Shown in pieces: positions 9,145 through 17,622 of a stretch of 64,000 nt of DNA (position 1 is the first letter of the stretch; every line of letters starts with the position of its first letter). The DNA is from CAYNNP01 sp964398215 (lineage in GTDB: Bacteria; Planctomycetota; Planctomycetia; Pirellulales; Pirellulaceae). Below the pieces are notes generated by a model. That model was not told where the DNA came from. It saw only the letters and a program-made list of their open reading frames with translations, and did not search any database. The stretch covers positions 1 to 64,000 of the forward strand of contig CAYNNP010000002.1 of assembly GCA_964398215.1 (NCBI GenBank). The letters are read 5' to 3'. Both the position numbers and the translations under genes were made by a program.

Positions 9145-11248
9145 TTGGAAATTCAAAGTAATCACCGAAGAGTTTCATGGTGATGAATCGGGGAAAATCA
9201 GCTTGCTGGCGTCGATGCTGATGTTGGTTTTAATCGCGTTGGCGGGCCTGATCGGCAACACGGGGCATGTCGCCAAAGAAAAATTGGAAGCTCAGAACGC
9301 CGCCGACTCAATCGCTTATTCGTCATCGTTGTGGATGGCGCGGGGGATGAACTCGGTCACAGCCACAAACCACATGCTCGGTGAAGCGACCGCCATGTCA
9401 GCGGTTCACGAAGCTTTCGGTGGCCCTGAACTTGATCTGTCGATCAAACGGAACACCACGGAGAATCAGACGCTGAACAGCATTATCAAGGGGCTTTCCA
9501 AGACGGCACCCGTGATTCCATCTGCGTATTCGCCATCGCCGATTCCGAACATCGACAGGAAAATCGTCGACTTTGTTGCCCGCCGCATGTCACCGTCCGA
9601 TGGAAGGATGACCGCGTTTGCGACGATCTACGACGCGAGGATGACGTTGAAGCGAGAGCTATCGTTGACGCTAACGGCAAAGTCATTCGCCAATCTCGGC
9701 TTTCTGGTCCCGCCACCTTGGGGCTTCGCGACGGCGACCGCTTCGTACATCGTTCACATTGCCGGGACTGTAAACATCGTTCTGATCGGGAAAGAGTGGA
9801 TTGTCCTAAAAGCCTTTGAGGAAATCGCCAAAGCATTCAAGCCGATGAAGTCGGTTGTTGAAAGGCAATTGGTGCCGACGCTTGTTGAACACTCAAGTTT
9901 TGTCGCGGGTTTTGATGCGAAATCCAACCAGCCAAAGCCAGGAATCTTGAACAAGGCGGCCGAGCGACTGGTGCTCGATTTAGAGCAGCGTTTGGAAGTC
10001 GAAGCGAACTTGTTTCCGAAATTTGAGAAACTAATCCTGCCTGTCGAGCCAGAACCCAAGCCCAGCATGCGTGGAACTACTCAATCGGTCGCGGGTTGGG
10101 GGCAAGACAAGCCTCCCGTGTTAGACATTCCTGAAATAGATTCCGACGACATGAAACGAAAGCTCGAAAAAGCGTTGGGCAAGATGGAGGATCGGGCTGA
10201 AAAACTGAATCAAGATCTCGCCGACCTTGATGATCACGACAGTGTTATCGAAGACCGGCTTGGAGAAAACGATGTGGATGCCGCGGAGAAGGCGGAGTTG
10301 GAACGCGAGCAACAAGAAATTCAAAACTCGCGTCAGGACAAGCAAGAACGAATTGAAGCGATCAACAAAAAATTAGCCGAGATTCGATCACAAAAATCAG
10401 ACTTGGAGCAATCGGTTGGCAGTCTGCCCAATCAAACGGACAACCCAAGCGTCAAAAGCATCCCGCGGCAAATGGATCAGAGCCAGGAGCGATACACGCA
10501 ATGGGTTCGAGCAACTTATCCGCAAGTCGATGCGTTTCGAGCGCCGATTCGCGCGTGGTTGAAGAAGTGGGCCCCCAAATCGAAAGCGGCTGAACACTTT
10601 GATAAATGGTCCAATCGCTACACGCTCGTGAAAGCGTGGCAATTCCGCAGTGGCTTTCGCGCGAGTAAGTCCGGAGACAGAGTTTCCTGGAGCAAGAAAA
10701 GGGATCCGCTGAAAATGCTTGTGATGAAAGACACGTTTCGCGGTGGTTCGCGTGATCGTAAAGGCTACGAGAGCTGGGCGGGTAAGAGTTCTTCATCAAA
10801 AAGCGAAGCGGAAAAGCTATTCACGCTAATCGGCGTGGCTCATCACGATTACGAACCGATGTTTTCAAAGGCGCTTTATCCGGCGGCTTCCGATTCAGGG
10901 ATCACAGCGTGCGCGCAAGCGATTTTTTACAACGCCAATCAGCAGAAGCCGGGATCAGGCCGAGGACGCACGCAAGAAAAAATTGGCTGGGACACATTGA
11001 ATTGGGACCCGGATGTGAATGTCCCAGAGTGGGGCGCCCCTGCGCACCAGTCGCAACCTAAATGGCCTTGGGAAGCGTTCGATGGCACGGCCCAGCAAGA
11101 GGTTGCCAAGGTGAAGTTGAATTGGCAGGCCAAGTTGATGCCGGTCAGAACGTCACGATTAAAAGAAGTTGTTGTAACAATCGAGGGTGACGCACGTAAG
11201 AACCTCGAACACGCTACTAAACACTTTGAAAAGCTAGGGAATCATTGA
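9101..11248 (+). CDS. Large TadG-like protein with coiled-coil insert
   Basis: The N-terminal membrane helix (LLASMLMLVLIALAGLIGN) is followed by AQNAADSIAYSSSLWMARGMN, shared with TadG/TadE-like 'putative Flp pilus assembly' proteins, in which a helper domain is exported. At 715 residues it is larger than usual TadG. A long Glu/Lys/Gln-rich coiled coil fills about residues 345-440. I see no VWA MIDAS motif. ATG 9101 overlaps the upstream gene by 44 bp; ATG 9128 is an equally well spaced alternative. The function beyond envelope anchoring of the pilus is unknown. Confidence 0.7.
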   Translation: MNSKTWGSVMANLIDWKFKVITEEFHGDESGKISLLASMLMLVLIALAGLIGNTGHVAKEKLEAQNAADSIAYSSSLWMARGMNSVTATNHMLGEATAMSAVHEAFGGPELDLSIKRNTTENQTLNSIIKGLSKTAPVIPSAYSPSPIPNIDRKIVDFVARRMSPSDGRMTAFATIYDARMTLKRELSLTLTAKSFANLGFLVPPPWGFATATASYIVHIAGTVNIVLIGKEWIVLKAFEEIAKAFKPMKSVVERQLVPTLVEHSSFVAGFDAKSNQPKPGILNKAAERLVLDLEQRLEVEANLFPKFEKLILPVEPEPKPSMRGTTQSVAGWGQDKPPVLDIPEIDSDDMKRKLEKALGKMEDRAEKLNQDLADLDDHDSVIEDRLGENDVDAAEKAELEREQQEIQNSRQDKQERIEAINKKLAEIRSQKSDLEQSVGSLPNQTDNPSVKSIPRQMDQSQERYTQWVRATYPQVDAFRAPIRAWLKKWAPKSKAAEHFDKWSNRYTLVKAWQFRSGFRASKSGDRVSWSKKRDPLKMLVMKDTFRGGSRDRKGYESWAGKSSSSKSEAEKLFTLIGVAHHDYEPMFSKALYPAASDSGITACAQAIFYNANQQKPGSGRGRTQEKIGWDTLNWDPDVNVPEWGAPAHQSQPKWPWEAFDGTAQQEVAKVKLNWQAKLMPVRTSRLKEVVVTIEGDARKNLEHATKHFEKLGNH

Positions 11249-12006
11249 TGGAACGTTTTCCAATGGTCAGGCGAAAATCTTGCCGCGGCGTCGCGACGCT
11301 TGAATTGGTTCTCTGCCTACCGATTTTGTTGGCGTTGATTGTGGGCGTGGTTTGGCTGGGGAATTCGGTCATCGCTCAAACCGATGTTACCGTCGAAGCT
11401 CGTCACAAGACATGGTCGCAGCGTGGTCAAGCCGACACTACGGCATTGCTGTTTCTGAAAGATGATATTGTCAGCGAAGACGCAACTCAAGAAGTCAAAG
11501 TCAGTCCGCTTTTTGACGATACGGAATCTCCCGAATCATCGCACGACGTGATGGGTGCTGCGTGGGATTACGAACAACTTGCACTGGATAAGGCACCGAA
11601 CTGGAAACAGTACGCCCTTGCTGCTGCGAATGCAAAAACAGGTTCGATTCAAAATGGCTACGTCGACGCGCAGAACAAACTCTCGCAGTTCAAAAGTGAA
11701 AGCAGCAATATTTGGAACACCATCGGTGCGGCGCTGATTCGCGAACTCACTCAGTTTGGAGATTCGGCAGAGTCGTCACTTGAAGGCGGCGACAGCAAAA
11801 GCGAACAAAGTAAATCGCAAACTCGCAATCGCTTGCGTAAAGAACTTGACGCCAAGAGAGCCAAGCTACAAGAAGCCAAACAGGCCGAAGATGATCTGGA
11901 TGACGGGGCGTCTGATGCACTGAAAAAAGTACACAAGAATCGAATCGAAAGGCTTAAGGCTGAAATCGAAGATTTGAAAGATGATCTGGATGCGATTGAT
12001 GGTTGA
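11248..12006 (+). CDS. TadE-like pseudopilin with C-terminal coiled coil
   Basis: The start ATG overlaps the previous stop (ATGA). Residues around 14-40 read RGVATLELVLCLPILLALIV: Gly, then Glu at mature position 5, then a membrane helix, a good class III prepilin signal. The exported part ends in about 70 residues of charged coiled coil (KELDAKRAKLQEAKQAEDD). It is the third TadE-type protein in a row. It probably forms a minor subunit or a bridge to the long coiled coil of the preceding protein; that pairing is inference. Confidence 0.7.
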   Translation: MERFPMVRRKSCRGVATLELVLCLPILLALIVGVVWLGNSVIAQTDVTVEARHKTWSQRGQADTTALLFLKDDIVSEDATQEVKVSPLFDDTESPESSHDVMGAAWDYEQLALDKAPNWKQYALAAANAKTGSIQNGYVDAQNKLSQFKSESSNIWNTIGAALIRELTQFGDSAESSLEGGDSKSEQSKSQTRNRLRKELDAKRAKLQEAKQAEDDLDDGASDALKKVHKNRIERLKAEIEDLKDDLDAIDG

Positions 12007-12051
12007 AGCTGAGTTTAAACAGAAATCAAATTTAGAAACGGGAACGCTACG

Positions 12052-12735
12052 ATGAAACATTTGATGGGACTTGGATTGGCAGGTTTTCTTGGCCTGTTTG
12101 CCGCTGGGCTTAATTGGATTTGGATTTCTAGCTTGGCGACGCCGGACGAATTTGTCGCTGTCGCAAATGATGTGGCTTTTGGGGAGACCTTAACCGAAGA
12201 GAACCTTCTGGCCGTTCCCATTCCTGGGCAAGACGAACAGCTTAGGCAGTCCTTTGTGCCTTGGGAGAATCGTACGATCCTGTTTGGCACTAGCGCCAAC
12301 CGAGACTACGTGGTGGGCGACGTCGTTTTTCATCGCGACATTCAACCACCCGACGATCGCTCGAACTGGGAAGTGATTGGGCCATTCAAATTGATCAGCG
12401 TCGGTGAACGGTTCAAAGAACGTTCCGGGGATGAGCTGGATTACGCACGCACTGATGGAAACAACTTGACGATCGCGGTGGATGCGGACTTTGGTGCACG
12501 AACAAGAAAGCTGTTGGATGTCATTCGTACCGACAGAGGCAACGATGACGAGCAGCCACCCATCGTGGCGGTCCAGGTTCTTCCGTCCAACCAAGCCAGC
12601 GGACGTTTGCGAAGTGCAGAACCAGCCCAAGTCGTTTACCAAACGATTTCGTTGGACGGCATCGCCAATGTGCCTCGTGTGCTGCTCGAAGGCGACATGA
12701 TCCGCTTTGTGATTCCTGCTCGTCCCAAGTACTGA
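12052..12735 (+). CDS. CpaB/RcpC-like Flp pilus assembly protein
   Basis: This 227-residue protein has an N-terminal membrane anchor (MGLGLAGFLGLFAAGLNWIW) and a SAF-like domain: VAVANDVAFGETLTEENLLAVPIP resembles the 'pVlVAardIaaGtvLt' start of CpaB/RcpC. CpaB proteins act in the periplasm near the secretin of the Tad machine. The second half is not conserved to my eye. No secretin gene (cpaC/rcpA) follows, unlike most tad loci. Confidence 0.7.
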   Translation: MKHLMGLGLAGFLGLFAAGLNWIWISSLATPDEFVAVANDVAFGETLTEENLLAVPIPGQDEQLRQSFVPWENRTILFGTSANRDYVVGDVVFHRDIQPPDDRSNWEVIGPFKLISVGERFKERSGDELDYARTDGNNLTIAVDADFGARTRKLLDVIRTDRGNDDEQPPIVAVQVLPSNQASGRLRSAEPAQVVYQTISLDGIANVPRVLLEGDMIRFVIPARPKY

Positions 12736-12774
12736 TTTGTCCGCATTGCATTTGTTATCACGTGGCATCCGCTC

Positions 12775-14658
12775 ATGAAAATCTGGTTCAATAATGTGAT
12801 CGACACCCAGCGGAATGTTGCCGACGTTTCTGGCAACAGAGTTCGCATTGGTCGGAATCCTGACAACGACGTTGTGCTCGACAGTCCGTATATCGCTGGT
12901 GAAGCGGCCGTTTTAAACAAACGTAACGGCGTCTGGGAACTGGTCGCGCTGGGAATCAACGGAATCAAGCTTGGCGATCGTCAGCTTTATGACGGCGACC
13001 GGTGCGAGATTCGAACGAACCTTTCTATCGGGCTTTTTCCATTTACGTTGACTTTGGATCTACCGTACGAAGTTGAACTGAATCAGGAAACCGAGCGCAA
13101 GGAGCTGGATGAATTGATGTCGGGCGTCGTTGGAAAAGTCCATGTCGAGTTGTTGCAGCGAATGAACTTGACTCCCGATTCGGCTGGCCAACGAGAGAAC
13201 GAAGAGTACCTGTTGGAACTTGAACGGACGATCGACACGATTGCGCGGAATCATCTGTTTCGAAAAGACCAGGTCAAACTCGTGACACACACTGCGGGGC
13301 ATGGGTTGCGAGATCATATGCTTGCACACGCTGCCAAATGTACCGAGAGCGACTCGCAAAACTCGGCAGCGCACTGGAGCAATATTGTGACGGTGGTTCC
13401 TGACCGAGAACAGGAATTGGAATCGACCGCACAGTACATGCAGGGGCTCTTGGAGATCTCGGGGAACACTCCTGACAAAAAACGAATCGACGCGATTGAC
13501 TCCGGGTTTTGGTCTTCCTGGGACGCGGTTGGAGAACGGTTGCATGGCGAATTCCGTCAGTACCTGGCGCTTCGATACATGAAAAAAGAGATCAAGAACA
13601 TCGTCTTTGGCTACGGGCCGTTGGAAGACCTGTTGAGATTGCCCAGCGTGTCGGAAATCATGGTGGTCGATCGGGAACACGTTTACATTGAACGCAATGG
13701 CGTGCTGGAAAATTCAGGAAAGCGTTTTATTTCCGACGAGATCATCGAAACGATCATCCAGCGAATTGTGGCTCGCGTTAGTCGACGAATCGACAAGTCT
13801 CAACCGTTGGTCGATGCCAGGTTGAACGATGGAAGTCGCGTGAATGCAGTGATTGCTCCGTTGGCTGTGAGTGGCCCAACGCTGACGATTCGCAAGTTTC
13901 CCTATCGAAAGATGTTGATCGACGACTTGGTCGCACGCGGTGCGTTGACTCGAACGGTAGCAGAATTTTTGCGCGCGATCGTTCTTTGCCGGCGCAACAT
14001 CCTGATTTCCGGTGGAACGGGTACCGGAAAAACAACGCTGCTGAATTGCTTGAGCGATTTTATTCCCGATCAAGAACGAATCGTAACCGTCGAGGATACG
14101 GCTGAATTGCAGTTGAACAAAGAACACGTTGTTCGGATGGAAACCAAAGAGGCGAATGTGGAAGGCGCCGGGGAGTATTCGATTCGCGACCTGGTTCGTA
14201 ACTCGTTGCGGATGCGGCCCGATCGAATTGTGGTCGGCGAATGTCGTGGCGCTGAAGCACTCGATATGTTGCAAGCGATGAACACGGGGCACGATGGTTC
14301 GTTGACAACGATTCATGCCAATACGGCTGCCGATGTTTTACGACGATTGGAAGTGCTTGTTCAAATGGCCGCCGACCTACCTGTCTCATCGATTCACCAA
14401 CAGATCGGTTCGGCCATCGATGTCATTGTTCAACTAAAACGGCTGCGTAATGGCCGCCGCGTTATCAGCCAAATCACCGAATGTACGGGAGTCAATCCAC
14501 GAACCGACAACATTGAATTGCGAGATTTGTATTTATTGGAAGGTGCCGAAGAAGAGCAGGCTTTGCAACCGACTGGCCGCCTGCCGACCTTTGTGGGCGA
14601 GTTGATCGAAACGGGCGCACTCAAGCTCGACTCGTTTTACCACGGAGATGGAGAATAA
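12775..14658 (+). CDS. cpaF: FHA-CpaF fusion: pilus secretion ATPase (second copy)
   Basis: Residues 1-100 form an FHA-like beta-sandwich (VRIGRNPDNDVVL and later GINGIKLG). Residues about 260-600 are a CpaF ATPase with Walker A GGTGTGKT at 413-420, RPDRIVVGECRGAEALD and TTIHANT. The FHA domain keeps the Gly-Arg and Asn-Gly pairs, but the Ser and His of the SxxH phosphothreonine pocket are both Ala (YIAGEAAVL). Phospho-binding is therefore doubtful. It is followed two bases later by tadB, the usual order. Residues 100-250 hold the N-terminal helical domain of CpaF proteins. Confidence 0.92.
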   Translation: MKIWFNNVIDTQRNVADVSGNRVRIGRNPDNDVVLDSPYIAGEAAVLNKRNGVWELVALGINGIKLGDRQLYDGDRCEIRTNLSIGLFPFTLTLDLPYEVELNQETERKELDELMSGVVGKVHVELLQRMNLTPDSAGQRENEEYLLELERTIDTIARNHLFRKDQVKLVTHTAGHGLRDHMLAHAAKCTESDSQNSAAHWSNIVTVVPDREQELESTAQYMQGLLEISGNTPDKKRIDAIDSGFWSSWDAVGERLHGEFRQYLALRYMKKEIKNIVFGYGPLEDLLRLPSVSEIMVVDREHVYIERNGVLENSGKRFISDEIIETIIQRIVARVSRRIDKSQPLVDARLNDGSRVNAVIAPLAVSGPTLTIRKFPYRKMLIDDLVARGALTRTVAEFLRAIVLCRRNILISGGTGTGKTTLLNCLSDFIPDQERIVTVEDTAELQLNKEHVVRMETKEANVEGAGEYSIRDLVRNSLRMRPDRIVVGECRGAEALDMLQAMNTGHDGSLTTIHANTAADVLRRLEVLVQMAADLPVSSIHQQIGSAIDVIVQLKRLRNGRRVISQITECTGVNPRTDNIELRDLYLLEGAEEEQALQPTGRLPTFVGELIETGALKLDSFYHGDGE

Positions 14659-14660
14659 CT

Positions 14661-15500
14661 ATGATCCCGTTGCTCACAACCGCAATCATGTTGGCGGCAG
14701 GAATCGTTGCTGGTTTTTCGCTCGTCAACGCTTGGGACACGGTCTCGCAGCGATATGTCGCAGATCTGAAACCGATTCTAAATTCGTTGTCGCTGGATGA
14801 AAACCAAACACAATCGATTCTTCGCTGGTGGGGAATCAGTATCGTTGGCAGCTTCGTTCTATTGGCATTGGTGTTAGGAATGTGGCCGATTGCCATCGCA
14901 GTTTTGTTTTTGCTGCTGTTGGCACCACGTTGGATTTTTCAGTTCATGATCAAACGGCGGCAAATGTTGCTGCGCGATCAACTGGTAGGGGCAACGACAT
15001 CCTTGGCCAACGCTTGCCGCGCGGGTTTGTCACTTGCGCAGGGATTGGAAACCGTTGGTAGCGAAGTTCCAAAGCCGCTTGCTCGGGAACTGCAACAAAT
15101 TGTAAATGAGTACCATCACGGACGTTCATTGACAGAAGCAATCAATTCAACCAAGGAACGATTGAACCTGGATAGCTTTACCTTGTTTTCATCGGCGCTT
15201 TGTGTGAGCCTTGGCCGTGGAGGCCGGATTACGGAATCGCTGGAGAAAATTGGGCAAACTCTTCAGGAAAATCAACGCGTTGAACGCAAGTTGGAATCAG
15301 AAACAGCGAGCGGCCGAAAGGTCGTTTTGCTCCTGGCCATTTTTCCTTTCATCTTCCTGTGTGGTTTCTATGTGCTGCATCCAGAGGGAACGGCACTTGT
15401 CTTTCAGTCACTGATTGGGCAATTGGTTTTGTTGATCGTTATGGCATTGGTTGTGGCCAGCGTTTGGTGGAGCAACCGAATTCTTTCGATCGAACTTTAA
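14661..15500 (+). CDS. tadB: TadB-like inner-membrane platform protein
   Basis: This 279-residue protein has a T2SF domain flanked by paired membrane helices. Visible features are an N-terminal helix (TTAIMLAAGIVAGFSLV), a double helix near 50-90, the cytoplasmic T2SF core (LANACRAGLSLAQGLE, LGRGGRITESLEKIG) and a C-terminal pair of helices. It starts two bases after the ATPase stop and is followed by tadC, the standard cpaF-tadB-tadC order. The protein transmits ATPase motion to pilin polymerisation. Confidence 0.9.
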   Translation: MIPLLTTAIMLAAGIVAGFSLVNAWDTVSQRYVADLKPILNSLSLDENQTQSILRWWGISIVGSFVLLALVLGMWPIAIAVLFLLLLAPRWIFQFMIKRRQMLLRDQLVGATTSLANACRAGLSLAQGLETVGSEVPKPLARELQQIVNEYHHGRSLTEAINSTKERLNLDSFTLFSSALCVSLGRGGRITESLEKIGQTLQENQRVERKLESETASGRKVVLLLAIFPFIFLCGFYVLHPEGTALVFQSLIGQLVLLIVMALVVASVWWSNRILSIEL

Positions 15501-15509
15501 GGATCATTC

Positions 15510-16418
15510 ATGTCGGAACTTCAATCACTGGCGTTGCCATTGGCTTGTATTTTGGCCGGAGTTAGTGTCTGGCTGATCACCTCGCTGATTAGTCAGATCG
15601 TTCACGGAAAAAGGCGGGCTTACGAAACTTTTGAAGATGCCAGACGGTCGGAGCTGCGAAAATCCAATGGGCTTTATCGATCCATGGAACCACTTGTCGA
15701 TGAGTTGACTCGCTTCTTTCCGGATGGCCATGCGATGGATCAGCTGGATCATCATTTGAAATTGCTCGGCGATATTCCACCGTTCAAACCGGCTGAATTC
15801 ATGGCGTGCAAAACGATCGAAGCGATGCTGATTGGGTTCGTTATTTTTGGCTTTATCGCTGTTCTGGGTATGCCGCTGTTAGCATTGGGATTTGCTCTGG
15901 CTACCGGATTTACCTATCCAACGATTGCCAGGGGTTCTGTGATTTCTCGCGCCAAGGCACGATTGAAGTCGTTGAAGTTGCGGTTGCCGTTCGCGATCGA
16001 TCAGATCGCATTGATGATGGAAGCTGGCGCGGGATTCGAGGATAGTTTGAAGACCGTCGTTTCTGACAACGCGGATCACCCGCTGAGCGAAGAGTTTTCA
16101 GAAGTCATTCGGCAAATGTCGCTCGGTCGACCACGAAGTCAGGCGCTGTTTGGGTTCCGCGATCGGATGGCTGATGACGACGTATCTGAAATCGTGTTTG
16201 CGATTACAAAAGGCGAAGAGCTCGGCACGCCGCTTAGCAACATTCTTTCCGAGCAAGCCGATCAAATGCGGCTGAAGCGATCGCAATGGGGCGAAAAAGC
16301 GGCTTCGGAGGCAGAGGTCCAAATGGTTTTTCCGGGGATGATAACGATGGTCGCTTGTTTACTGGTGATCGTTGCCCCGATTCTGTTGCCTGTGGTGATC
16401 ACACTGCTCGAAGGCTAA
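15510..16418 (+). CDS. tadC: TadC-like inner-membrane platform protein
   Basis: This 302-residue T2SF-domain protein is partner of TadB. It has an N-terminal helix (LACILAGVSVWLITSLI), a pair of helices near 105-150, the core DQIALMMEAGAGFEDSLKTV and GEELGTPLSNILSEQADQMR, and a C-terminal helix (MITMVACLLVIVAPILLPVVI). Only nine bases separate it from tadB. Nothing suggests truncation. Confidence 0.9.
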   Translation: MSELQSLALPLACILAGVSVWLITSLISQIVHGKRRAYETFEDARRSELRKSNGLYRSMEPLVDELTRFFPDGHAMDQLDHHLKLLGDIPPFKPAEFMACKTIEAMLIGFVIFGFIAVLGMPLLALGFALATGFTYPTIARGSVISRAKARLKSLKLRLPFAIDQIALMMEAGAGFEDSLKTVVSDNADHPLSEEFSEVIRQMSLGRPRSQALFGFRDRMADDDVSEIVFAITKGEELGTPLSNILSEQADQMRLKRSQWGEKAASEAEVQMVFPGMITMVACLLVIVAPILLPVVITLLEG

Positions 16419-16464
16419 TTGTTCGAGTTGAAATTTTGCAAAATTCGTAAATGAGAAGTTAATA

Positions 16465-17223
16465 ATGTTTGCACGCATCACGATTCAATCGGGCATAGCT
16501 GCAGGAACATCGCACTTGATCAAAGGGCGGGTCGCACGTATCGGCAGTGATCCTAGATCGAATGTTTGTCTGCCAACTTCGGACATTCCCGCCCATGCAT
16601 TAACGCTTGAATTTAAGAACGAGAGTTGTCGCGTTTACAATCGATGTCGAGAAAATATCTATATCGGTGCTCAAATTGTGGCGCCGGACAATGTTGCAAG
16701 TTGGGAAGAAACAGACATCCTGCAAATCGGATCCGATACGGAACTGTTATTGGATTTTGATGCGGAAGCCCATCAAGCTTACGACGACTTCGACGACGAA
16801 GATGTCGAGTCGGATGTTACAGAAGCGGGTTCAGTAAATGAAAGTTCTGATAATCCAGCTGTCGATCCAAAACAGAAATCGAGCAGCGCCAAAACAGTGA
16901 TGCAGTTGATGGTAACGGTTGGCTGCATCGTCGGTTGCCTCGCCTTGTTAGTGCGAGACCAGAATCGCAAGCAGGCACCCAACACGGGACCAGGTTTCGC
17001 TGAAATTGTTGCCAGCTCAATCGACGACGCAGAAGTTCCACCAGAATTGATTCAGCGAATTCAATACGCCGAAGCCCAACGAATCCGCGGCCGTGCGGAG
17101 ATCGCTCAAGATGAATTTCGATCCATTCGTGACGATTTAATTGGCTCCGAAGTCTCGCACGCAAACGCGGAGAACAAGACGTATGAGAACATTCTCGGGT
17201 TCATCAAAACTCGAGTGAACTGA
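16465..17223 (+). CDS. Membrane protein with degenerate FHA domain
   Basis: This 252-residue protein has an N-terminal FHA-like fold (about 1-95), an acidic linker (DDFDDEDVESD), one membrane helix near 150-168 (VMQLMVTVGCIVGCLALLV) and a short helical tail. The FHA Gly-Arg is Gly-Ser (ARIGSDPRSNV), the Ser of SxxH is replaced (DIPAHAL) and the Asn-Gly is absent, so classical phosphothreonine binding is not supported. It closes the Tad locus 46 bp after tadC, so it is probably a structural or regulatory subunit of the machine. Confidence 0.75.
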   Translation: MFARITIQSGIAAGTSHLIKGRVARIGSDPRSNVCLPTSDIPAHALTLEFKNESCRVYNRCRENIYIGAQIVAPDNVASWEETDILQIGSDTELLLDFDAEAHQAYDDFDDEDVESDVTEAGSVNESSDNPAVDPKQKSSSAKTVMQLMVTVGCIVGCLALLVRDQNRKQAPNTGPGFAEIVASSIDDAEVPPELIQRIQYAEAQRIRGRAEIAQDEFRSIRDDLIGSEVSHANAENKTYENILGFIKTRVN

Positions 17224-17622
17224 AGTCGTGTCGAAGGGGCGAACCAGCAGCGCAGGTAAGGCTCCGCTGGAAAGGCGGAATCGCCGAAAGTTTTGCGGGC
17301 TTGTTGATTTACTGAGCCAACGGCGCTCGCAGCGGGCCTTGTGGTGATAACGCAACCCTTCGAGGCCGTGGCTAGCCTCAGCGGCTCGCAAAAGATTCTC
17401 TGGTTGGTGGATGTGAGGTCTTGGAGAGAATCTGGCCTGATTTTTGGCACTTGTAACTGGGAATCGCTCTTTGCACCGGATTTGTATTACGATGTTGATT
17501 GTTTCCTGAGTCAATCCAAATGCCTGTCCTGGTTTTGGATCTGATTGCCGTCGTTTAGGATGAAGCTGGCTCCAGGATTCTCGTTCCGTAAAACACATCT
17601 AGCAGAGCCCAGTAGTTTGGTT
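17224..17622. other. Intergenic region with imperfect inverted repeat
   Basis: This 399 bp stretch lies between the Tad locus and the lactonase-like gene. An imperfect inverted repeat at about 17317-17395 pairs gagccaacggcgctcgcag with agcctcagcggctc and neighbouring bases. It could be a terminator-like structure or a remnant of a dispersed repeat. I found no gene, tRNA or recognisable riboswitch. An in-frame extension of the next gene to 17545 lacks a signal peptide in the right place and is not used. Confidence 0.4.
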
